Part shown: positions 9,263 to 15,524 of the stretch, in pieces
Numbering within the stretch: position 1 is the stretch's first letter
Layout of the letters: each line of letters begins with the position of its first letter
Source of the DNA: JAAXIE01 sp965263155
GTDB taxonomy: Bacteria > Chloroflexota > Dehalococcoidia > Lucifugimonadales > JAAXIE01
Direction: 5' to 3'
NCBI GenBank assembly: GCA_965263155.1
Contig: OZ253586.1
Coordinates: 3,224,001-3,288,000, forward strand
Length of the DNA: 64,000 nucleotides
Translations under genes and position numbers: made by a program
The notes under the pieces: generated by a model
What the model was told of the DNA's origin: nothing
The model's database searches: none
What the model saw: only the letters and a program-made list of their open reading frames with translations

Positions 9263-10110
9263 GCGCCAACGACACACGGCGAGTCGCCACCCTTCAACTG
9301 GAAGACATCTGGTTTTCCTACGGGCAGTCGCAGGTGTTGAGAGGAATCGACCTCAAGGTTGCGCCCGGAGAGATGGTTGGCTTGGTGGGGCCCAACGGCA
9401 CCGGCAAAAGCACCCTTCTTAATATCGCCAGCCGCACCCTCAAACCCCAGCAGGGCCGTGTGCTGCTGGGTGGCGTCGACGTTCAGCAGCTATCGCCCCG
9501 CAGTCGGGCGTCCAGAGTGTCCATGGTCCCTCAATCCCCCGCCGTGCCCACTGGCTTCAGCTGCATGGAGGTGGTGCTGATGGGGCGCAACCCCCACTTG
9601 GGGCTGCTACAGTGGGAGGGACCGCGGGACTTGGAAATCGTCCAGCACGCCATGGAACTGACCGGCACCGACGAGTTCGCCTCCCGCCCCATCGCCACCC
9701 TTTCCGGTGGCGAGAGACAACGCGTCTTCATCGCGCGGGCCCTGTCACAAGGGGCGCCCCTGCTTCTGCTGGACGAACCCACAGCCCACCTCGACATCGG
9801 TTATCAGCCAGCCGTCCTCGACCTGATACAGCGGGTGCGCACGGAGATGGGGGTCAGCGTCCTCGCCGCCATGCACGACATCTCCCTCGCCGCCCAGTAC
9901 TGCCAACGGATAGCCGTCCTGCACCAAGGCTCAGTCCACGCCATCGGCACCCCCGAAGAGGTGGTCACCACCGAGGTAGTCTCCGAAGCCTTCGGTGCGC
10001 AGGTAGCCATCAGCCACCACCCCATCCACGGCACCCCCGTGGTCCTCCCTATCGGCCAGAGCGCCCGCAACGTCAACGGCCCACGAGTCTCGGACGACGA
10101 CCACTGCTAG
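9259..10110 (+). CDS. btuD: Corrinoid ABC transporter ATP-binding protein
   Basis: ATPase of the importer, 283 aa. Walker A is GPNGTGKST (about 44-52), the Q-loop lies in VPQSPAVP, the ABC signature is LSGGERQR, Walker B is LLLLDEPT, and the switch His is in MHDIS. The start is TTG overlapping the permease stop, with AGGAGC nine bases upstream supporting this unusual codon. It is the last gene of the riboswitch operon; the next gene, fic, converges on it 18 bp away. Confidence 0.88.
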   Translation: MSANDTRRVATLQLEDIWFSYGQSQVLRGIDLKVAPGEMVGLVGPNGTGKSTLLNIASRTLKPQQGRVLLGGVDVQQLSPRSRASRVSMVPQSPAVPTGFSCMEVVLMGRNPHLGLLQWEGPRDLEIVQHAMELTGTDEFASRPIATLSGGERQRVFIARALSQGAPLLLLDEPTAHLDIGYQPAVLDLIQRVRTEMGVSVLAAMHDISLAAQYCQRIAVLHQGSVHAIGTPEEVVTTEVVSEAFGAQVAISHHPIHGTPVVLPIGQSARNVNGPRVSDDDHC

Positions 10111-10127
10111 CGCAGATGGCTCCGGCA

Positions 10128-11303
10128 TCACCTGGTGAACCCTGTCATGACGCCCAAGTTGGCCTCCAACCTGTCACCGTTCACCACTACCAACTCCTCC
10201 TGCACCAAGATGCGGATGTCCCGCTGCAGCGTCTTGCTGGAGACCCCCCTATAGAGCCGCGAGAGCCTTTCCTGCCCTGCGCGGAGTCCCTTCAACGATA
10301 TCGGCCCGCTCGCCACACCCACCAGTAAGTGGAGTTGCCTCTCACCGGCACGAGTGCCCAGTTTCCCGGCTCTCGCCAAGGTCTCCCGGTCGAAATCACG
10401 AAACGATATCACTGTCACCTCGTCTAGAACCTCCCGATGGACGGCATCCAACTCCGTCTCCAGTCCCCTCAATGCGAACAACACGAAGTGCGTCAGGTTC
10501 GGGTCGCTGACGAACAACACATGGTTGAGCACGTCGACGTACTCTGGCTGGTTCCGATAATAGTAATTGGCTAAAGAGTAGTATCCCCGGACATTGATGC
10601 CGGCTTGGTAGAGCAGGTAGCTCTCAACTGCCCTAGCCGTGCGACCGTTACCATCTCCGAAAGGGTGGATGGCTAAGACATAGAAGTGGGCCACGATCGC
10701 CCTTATCCTGGGATTCCAGTACGCCATCGGTTCGGAATTGAACCTGCTAATGAACTCGGCCATCAGGGCCTTTACCCGCTCGCCGCTCCCTGGAGGTATG
10801 TATTGGCCTACCCGGACCGGGTGGGTGCGATACTCGCCGGGAATGTTGTTCGGGTAGCCAATGTCTTGCGTGATGGTACGGTGGAAATGCCTTACCAATT
10901 CCTCCGTCAGAGGGGCCTCTGGCTCTGCCCTCAGACGGTCTGCGACATAACGCATGACCTCGTCGGCATTGCGCACCTCTTGCTCATCCCTAGCCCGGTC
11001 TTGCGCGAGGACTCGCTTGTCCGCCGGGGCGCGGGTTATGGCGTCCTCCTCCTCCGTCACCTCGGTGCCCTCGATGCCTGTGGTGCCCCGCAACGCTCTC
11101 ATGATGTTCAGGCTATCATGCCGGTCTTGGACATAGGGCGGAATGGGTATGCCCCTGATGACCGACGCCATGGCGTCCACCTTGAACAGAAGCCCTAGGC
11201 AGTCTGGCCCTTGAGTGTCCGCCGGCATATCAAAGTGGACGTCCCAACGGGGCATCACTTCCTCCATCAAGAGACTATTGTCTAGGACAATGTCCTGCGC
11301 CAT
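10128..11303 (-). CDS. Fic family protein (class II, N-terminal inhibitory motif)
   Basis: Fic enzymes usually transfer AMP from ATP to hydroxyl groups of target proteins. The catalytic loop HPFGDGNGR (213-221) is complete. An N-terminal inhibitory motif of the (S/T)xxxE(G/N) form is present as TTGIEG (74-79), which defines self-inhibited class II Fic proteins; E78 would block ATP binding. The C-terminus (about 345-385) looks like a winged helix, so DNA binding is possible. No Shine-Dalgarno precedes the ATG. There is no antitoxin neighbour; inhibition is built in. Target unknown. Confidence 0.88.
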   Translation of the reverse strand: MAQDIVLDNSLLMEEVMPRWDVHFDMPADTQGPDCLGLLFKVDAMASVIRGIPIPPYVQDRHDSLNIMRALRGTTGIEGTEVTEEEDAITRAPADKRVLAQDRARDEQEVRNADEVMRYVADRLRAEPEAPLTEELVRHFHRTITQDIGYPNNIPGEYRTHPVRVGQYIPPGSGERVKALMAEFISRFNSEPMAYWNPRIRAIVAHFYVLAIHPFGDGNGRTARAVESYLLYQAGINVRGYYSLANYYYRNQPEYVDVLNHVLFVSDPNLTHFVLFALRGLETELDAVHREVLDEVTVISFRDFDRETLARAGKLGTRAGERQLHLLVGVASGPISLKGLRAGQERLSRLYRGVSSKTLQRDIRILVQEELVVVNGDRLEANLGVMTGFTR

Positions 11304-11314
11304 TACATAACTAT

Positions 11315-11380
11315 ATTATGGCTGTATTATGGCTGTATGCAGCGGACATCATAGCGGACACTGTCCAACCAGATGTCCGC
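11315..11380 (-). promoter_or_regulatory. fic upstream repeats, possible operator
   Basis: Just upstream of the fic ATG an 11-bp unit, ATTATGGCTGT, occurs twice in tandem (11315-11325 and 11326-11336). Beyond it lies a perfect inverted repeat GCGGACATC (11342-11350) / GATGTCCGC (11372-11380), and AGCGGACA recurs at 11353. These could bind a regulator, possibly Fic's own winged helix. Function is inferred from position only. Confidence 0.4.
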
Positions 11381-11446
11381 CCATGTCCTCGTTCATACCG
11401 CAGCCAACCCTCACCCCATAAACCCCACCTCCCATGACATCACCCA

Positions 11447-11475
11447 TTGACAATCACGCACAGCAGTTCTATTTT
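11447..11475 (+). promoter_or_regulatory. Strong promoter-like sequence with no gene behind it
   Basis: TTGACA (11447-11452), 17 bp, TATTTT (11470-11475). A transcript from here would start at about 11482 and meet the terminator at 11488 almost at once. Confidence 0.5.
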
Positions 11476-11487
11476 ATCCATGCGCGC

Positions 11488-11528
11488 GCCGGGGACTGCC
11501 TGCCAAAGGTCCCCCGGCGTTTTCTTTT
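11488..11528 (+). terminator. Intrinsic terminator without an upstream gene
   Basis: GCCGGGGAC (11488-11496) pairs with GTCCCCCGGC (11509-11518, one bulged C), followed by TTTTCTTTT. The nearest plus-strand gene upstream is btuD, 1.4 kb away with fic lying opposite between, so the hairpin may end a very short RNA or act as an attenuator. Confidence 0.7.
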
Positions 11529-11672
11529 GCAAGACCATTCTCCTTGGGGGTCCATTCTTCTTGGGAGAAAATAACATGGAAGCTCACACCCAACCGCCCC
11601 AAGCTTGGGAGCCCCAACCAACCCACGATTGGCCCCACAATCGGAAAGTGCAGTCGTGAGCCGCAACCTGAA

Positions 11673-11756
11673 CAGATACAACATTTGCACGAATTGCAGT
11701 GGCAATAGCTACGAAAAAAACCGCGACAGATACGACCGGCCTGCAACCTCAGCTAC
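11673..11756 (-). repeat. Heptamer module, copy 2 (complete)
   Basis: Read on the minus strand: GTAGCTG (11756-11750), GTATCTG (11733-11727), GTAGCTA (11712-11706), GTATCTG (11679-11673). Start-to-start spacings are 23, 21 and 33 bp. The 14-bp second gap is T-rich. In the 26-bp third gap TGCAA repeats with a 9-bp period (11698-11694 and 11689-11685). Confidence 0.75.
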
Positions 11757-11830
11757 AAAATGGGGGTTCTTTGCAGTCCACCAGCTGGGCGCATCGGTCA
11801 CCCATGCGCCAAAAAGTCGCCCGCGTCAGC

Positions 11831-11892
11831 CAGCTACTGTCCAAGGCCGACTCAGATACGACGATGCGACGACCGCTACCTGCCGCTCGGTA
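11831..11892 (-). repeat. Heptamer module, partial copy
   Basis: Minus strand: GTATCTG (11859-11853) and GTAGCTG (11837-11831). Upstream of the first is a period-9 near repeat GTAGC/GTCGC (11879-11875, 11870-11866), then ATCGTC. ATCGTC plus the heptamer plus AGTC is identical to the same part of the 42.6 kb copy, so the two share descent. The expected preceding heptamer at 11892-11886 is degenerate. Confidence 0.5.
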
Positions 11893-11923
11893 ACACCTCA
11901 TGTCACACTGTGCCAAAGCTGGC

Positions 11924-12007
11924 CAGCTACGAGCATGTCACAAATGTCACAGGTCCCAGATACAAAAAGCTTTTTCTCAGATACGAATGGTGTGCCATCC
12001 CAGCTAC
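11924..12007 (-). repeat. Heptamer module, copy 1 (complete)
   Basis: Minus strand: GTAGCTG (12007-12001), GTATCTG (11984-11978), GTATCTG (11963-11957), GTAGCTG (11930-11924), spacings 23, 21, 33. The first gap can fold (GGATGG/CCATTC), the second is the palindrome AAAAAGCTTTTT, and the third carries GTGAC twice at a 9-bp period (11950-11946, 11941-11937). It ends about 90 bp before the first molybdopterin-subunit gene. Confidence 0.75.
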
Positions 12008-12099
12008 CCTGGCCGGCTGCTTTCCGCCTCCGCTAGACTCCCGCACCCCGTTCCTGCTACTCTGACGCCTACTCAACTTCCCGTAGCGAGGAGAGGCCC

Positions 12100-14400
12100 A
12101 TGACCACCTACGCTGGCAGACCCATGAAGCGCTTCGAGGACCCCCAGCTTCTCCAAGGACAGGGAAGCTTTGTCGACGACAAGGTGTTGCCGGGCATGGT
12201 CCATGCCGCCGTGCTGCGTAGTCCCCATGCCTACGCCATCATCCGCTCCATCGACACCTCCAAGGCTGCGGCCCTGCCCGGCGTAGTTCAGGTGGTCACC
12301 TCCGAAGATATCCCTGGCCTGGAGACCATCCCGCCCCGCCAGACCGAGCGCCTAGACGATATGAAGTCGCCACAGCATCCCGTCTTGGCCATAGGCAAGG
12401 TCTGCTACGTGGGCCAAGCGGTGGCGGTAGTCATTGCCGAGAGCCGTTATGTCGCACGAGACGCGCTGGAGCTGATCAAGGTGGACTACGAACCCCGCCG
12501 TCCCGTGATGGACCCCTACGAGGCCCTCTCCCCTGACTCCACTCCCATACACGAGGACATCGGCAGCAACGTAGCCGTACGCATGCAGGTCGGGCGTGGC
12601 GATGTGGACGCCGCTCTAGCACAAGCCCACAAGGTGATTCGCGAACGTTTCCATGTGCCCCGCTTGGCCCCCAACCCCATGGAGGGTCGAGGCCTGATTG
12701 CCGACTACCAGCCCAACAACAAGACTCTCGAACTCTGGACTTCGACTCAAGTACCCCATAAGGCCAAGAGCTTCCTCGGCCCCCTGCTCAAGCGAGATGA
12801 TATCCACGTACGCGTCTTGGCCCCCGACGTGGGTGGCGGTTTCGGGCAGAAGGTCGAGCTATGGCCCGAAGAGATCGTCTTCTCCCATTTGGCCATACAG
12901 CTTGAGCGTCCCATCAAGTGGATTGAGGACCGCTGGGAGAACGTGCTTGCTTACCAAGCCCGTGGCTACCACGGCGACGTTGAAGCTGGAGTCGCCAGTG
13001 ACGGCACTATTCTGGGCATGCGCTTCCGCATGATTGCAGACCTTGGAGGCTACTACCTCACCTCCACCGCTGGCCCCGCATACAACACCATCCGTCGCGT
13101 CAACGGCCCCTACGCCATACCCAACATGGACGTCTCAGTAGACTGCGTCATCACCAACCGCCCACCCACCGGCCCCTACCGCGGCGCAGGAGCCCCCGAA
13201 GGCGCCTTCATGATGGAGCGCACCCTTGACCTCATTGCGAAAGAACTGGACTTGGACCCCGCTGAGGTGCGTCGGCGGAATTTCGTCGCAGACGACGCCT
13301 TCCCCTACACCACCGGCACTGGCCTAATCTACGACTCCGGGCAGTTCGGCTTATCTCTCGACAAGGCTCTGGAGATGGGCGAATACTCCCGCTATCGCGA
13401 GGCCCAGAGGAACCGCAAGCCGGGCGATCCCCTCATAGGTATAGGCGTCGCCACTGTGGTCAAGGCTTCAGGAGGCATCGGTGAGATGCGCGATAGCGCC
13501 GCCGTTGTCCAGATTGACCCGTCGGGCAATGTCACGGTGCACACAGAAGTGTCCCCTCACGGCCAAGGCACCGAGACCACCTTCGCCCAGATCGCAGCCG
13601 ACGAGTTGGGCCTAACCCCTGATCAGATACAAATCCGCCATGGCAACAGTGACATCCCCGAAAAGGGCATGGGCACCTTCGCCAGCCGTGGCCTCTCAGT
13701 GGGCGGCTCCGCCATGCTCCTCGGCATCCGCGACACCAAGGCAAAGCTGGCCGCCATAGCCGCCCACATCCTCGAGTGCGACCCCGAAGACCTTGTTTTC
13801 GAGGACGAGAAAGTGATTAACGGGAAGGATCCGGAGCAGGTTATGTCCTTCCAAGAGGTTGCCTCGGAAGCTCACCGGCCCGACAGGCTCCCGCCAGGAA
13901 TGGAACCCGGACTGGAGTTCAAGAGCTCCTTCTCCATGCCCGAGAACCCCTTCGGCTTCGGCGCTCACGTAGCTGTGATTCAAGTCGACCCCGATACCGG
14001 AGCCATCACCTTCCTGAACTATTCAGCCGTTCACGACACTGGCCGGGTAATCAACCCCAAGATCATGGAAGGCCAGCTTCACGGTGGCCTAGCCCAAGGT
14101 CTGGGCCAAGGCCTCATGGAAGGGATGGTCTACGACGAGAACGGTCAGCCCCTGACCGGCAACTTCCTCGACTACTCCATGCCCACTGCCGAGGACATGC
14201 CTCCCCTGCACATGGACAGCGTCGAGACCCTCTCCCCCGTCAACCCACTGGGCGTCAAGGGTGGTGGCGAGCTACCCACCGTTGCCAGTCCCGTCGCAGT
14301 GGCCAATGCCTTGGTGGATGCCCTCTCCCAGACGTCGCTGCGTCACATGGACGCCCCTGTGACGCCGGAGAAAGTGTGGCGAGCCTTCCAAGACGAGTAG
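12100..14400 (+). CDS. Xanthine dehydrogenase-family molybdopterin-binding subunit, paralogue 1
   Basis: Large subunit of a molybdenum hydroxylase (CoxL/XdhB/aldehyde dehydrogenase type), 766 aa. The a/b-hammerhead domain occupies roughly 1-120 and the molybdopterin-binding domain the rest. GPYRGAGAPEG, a Moco-binding loop, is at about 355. GVKGGGELPT near residue 729 has the catalytic glutamate of the family (GxGE). AGGAGAGG precedes the ATG. The neighbourhood has no FAD subunit and no 2Fe-2S subunit, normally encoded alongside. A second copy lies 1.1 kb downstream. Substrate cannot be read from the sequence. Confidence 0.88.
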   Translation: MTTYAGRPMKRFEDPQLLQGQGSFVDDKVLPGMVHAAVLRSPHAYAIIRSIDTSKAAALPGVVQVVTSEDIPGLETIPPRQTERLDDMKSPQHPVLAIGKVCYVGQAVAVVIAESRYVARDALELIKVDYEPRRPVMDPYEALSPDSTPIHEDIGSNVAVRMQVGRGDVDAALAQAHKVIRERFHVPRLAPNPMEGRGLIADYQPNNKTLELWTSTQVPHKAKSFLGPLLKRDDIHVRVLAPDVGGGFGQKVELWPEEIVFSHLAIQLERPIKWIEDRWENVLAYQARGYHGDVEAGVASDGTILGMRFRMIADLGGYYLTSTAGPAYNTIRRVNGPYAIPNMDVSVDCVITNRPPTGPYRGAGAPEGAFMMERTLDLIAKELDLDPAEVRRRNFVADDAFPYTTGTGLIYDSGQFGLSLDKALEMGEYSRYREAQRNRKPGDPLIGIGVATVVKASGGIGEMRDSAAVVQIDPSGNVTVHTEVSPHGQGTETTFAQIAADELGLTPDQIQIRHGNSDIPEKGMGTFASRGLSVGGSAMLLGIRDTKAKLAAIAAHILECDPEDLVFEDEKVINGKDPEQVMSFQEVASEAHRPDRLPPGMEPGLEFKSSFSMPENPFGFGAHVAVIQVDPDTGAITFLNYSAVHDTGRVINPKIMEGQLHGGLAQGLGQGLMEGMVYDENGQPLTGNFLDYSMPTAEDMPPLHMDSVETLSPVNPLGVKGGGELPTVASPVAVANALVDALSQTSLRHMDAPVTPEKVWRAFQDE

Positions 14401-14531
14401 GGATTCAGAAGCGGCCCAATTCCATCTCTTCCCCAGCTCCGCTGAGGTTGACAACGGAATTGGCCCCTGCCTAGCATTATTCATATAGCAAGGCTGCCAG
14501 CGCCTCACCCGCAGCTAGCAGCCACCCGAAC

Positions 14532-14607
14532 GTCCCAGTAGCTCAGAGGATAGAGCGGCTGCCTTCTAAGCAGCGGGTCGCGGGTTCGAATCCTGCCTGG
14601 GACGCCA
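14532..14607 (+). tRNA. tRNA-Arg (anticodon TCT)
   Basis: Acceptor stem GTCCCAG/CTGGGAC, D-stem GCTC/GAGC, anticodon stem GCTGC/GCAGC with loop CTTCTAA (anticodon TCT, reading AGA/AGG), T-arm GCGGG-TTCGAAT-CCTGC, discriminator G and an encoded CCA. All arms pair. It stands alone between the two molybdopterin-subunit genes. Confidence 0.95.
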
Positions 14608-15215
14608 CTCCAGCTACGAAATAGCTCGGGATCAGCTATGGTCCCAAGGGCAAAGAGTCGCCGGATCGGGCGGCGGACGGTACAGTATTCAATCGCCGAA
14701 TGTCAGCAATCTATCCGTCCACGTGGCCCACTTTACCTCCGCCGATTACACCTCACCAATGTAACCGCCCATCAGGAGGCGAAGGGACGCTCTTGCGTTG
14801 CTGGCTGCCCTCGCCACCAAGTGCTTCTCAAGGTAATCGTCTTTGCTTTCCTCGCAGCCTCACCCGTAGCCGGGAATTCGGTCGAGAATAAGACAGACCG
14901 GTACCTAGCGCTTCAAATATGTCTGGGCCATCAGCTACGATCTCGGAAGCGAGCCATCTCTTGAATTCGATCTCCCGCATGGTCTCTTGCTCACGGACCA
15001 TCGCAAGGAATCCTGTACCTATTGGTATGTTCGATTCACCTTCAATTACTGACCGCATCAATCGATCCGTTCTTCACGAGAGATTGGTCAAAGTATTCCA
15101 GCACGGCCTCGCCTATTCTCCATTGAGAAGGTTCCACGCCAACGGCACCGTGAATGCAGTTCCCTATAACTGGGCGGCCTTGGGGGCAGCATTCCCTCGA
15201 AAGCGGCCCGTGTGG
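14608..15215. other. Region without a confident gene after tRNA-Arg
   Basis: Just 3' of the tRNA, CAGCTAC (14611-14617) and CAGCTAT (14633-14639) lie 22 bp apart, resembling the heptamer pairs elsewhere. A minus-strand frame at 14828-15061 (77 codons) has no recognisable domain. The flank of a tRNA is a common integration site, but I see no integrase and no direct repeat of the tRNA 3' end. Confidence 0.5.
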
Positions 15216-15407
15216 TCAGTCATCCAACAGACCGTTCCGCACGGCCCACACCACGATCTCCTGCTTCATGCCAAGCCCCAGCTTCACCTGAATGGTGTAG
15301 ATGGCGTTTCGGATGGTAACCGGCTTGACTTCCCTTGCCTCCGCAATCGCGTTGTATGACATCCCCTGGGAGAACGACCCAAGTATCTCCTTCTCCCTCT
15401 CGGTCAA
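15216..15407 (-). CDS. Orphan LuxR/GerE-type helix-turn-helix protein
   Basis: A 63-aa product consisting only of a LuxR-type C-terminal DNA-binding domain: TEREKEILGSFSQGMSYNAI opens it, with the recognition helix around VKPVTIRNAIYTIQVKLG. The start would be TTG; an in-frame stop lies 11 codons upstream, so there is no room for a receiver or sensor domain. Either a stand-alone GerE-like regulator or the surviving tail of a decayed LuxR gene. It is divergent from the second molybdopterin-subunit gene and could regulate it. Confidence 0.55.
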   Translation of the reverse strand: MTEREKEILGSFSQGMSYNAIAEAREVKPVTIRNAIYTIQVKLGLGMKQEIVVWAVRNGLLDD

Positions 15408-15473
15408 GTCGGCCGCCAGTGGGCCCGCCGATGCTCCCCTACGCCATCCAATTCCCCATTTCGCCCGACCCCC

Positions 15474-15505
15474 TTGACGCTAACAGGAAAGCCGCGTGTT
15501 ATAAT
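15474..15505 (+). promoter_or_regulatory. Putative promoter of molybdopterin subunit 2
   Basis: A perfect TATAAT (15500-15505) stands 20 bp before the chosen GTG. The nearest -35-like hexamer, TTGACG (15474-15479), is 20 bp away, longer than usual. If used, the 5' leader would be only about a dozen bases. Confidence 0.5.
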
Positions 15506-15524
15506 TTTCACAAGCTCCGCGGAG

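Larger units (their letters stand above)
11304..12099. other. Region without a confident gene, 11.3-12.1 kb
   Basis: About 800 bp holding the fic upstream repeats, a promoter-terminator pair (11447-11528), and two complete plus one partial heptamer module (11673-12007). A 27-codon reading frame at 11576-11659 has a plausible GGGAG site but no recognisable product. Open frames here differ between strands and have no coding signature. Confidence 0.7.

Noticed and set aside
14532..14700. Integrated element at tRNA-Arg
   Set aside because: No integrase and no direct repeat of the tRNA 3' end were found nearby.
14828..15061. Small minus-strand frame with an EFKRWL segment like an integrase N-terminus
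   Set aside because: The match is a few residues, no catalytic domain follows, and the start is weak.
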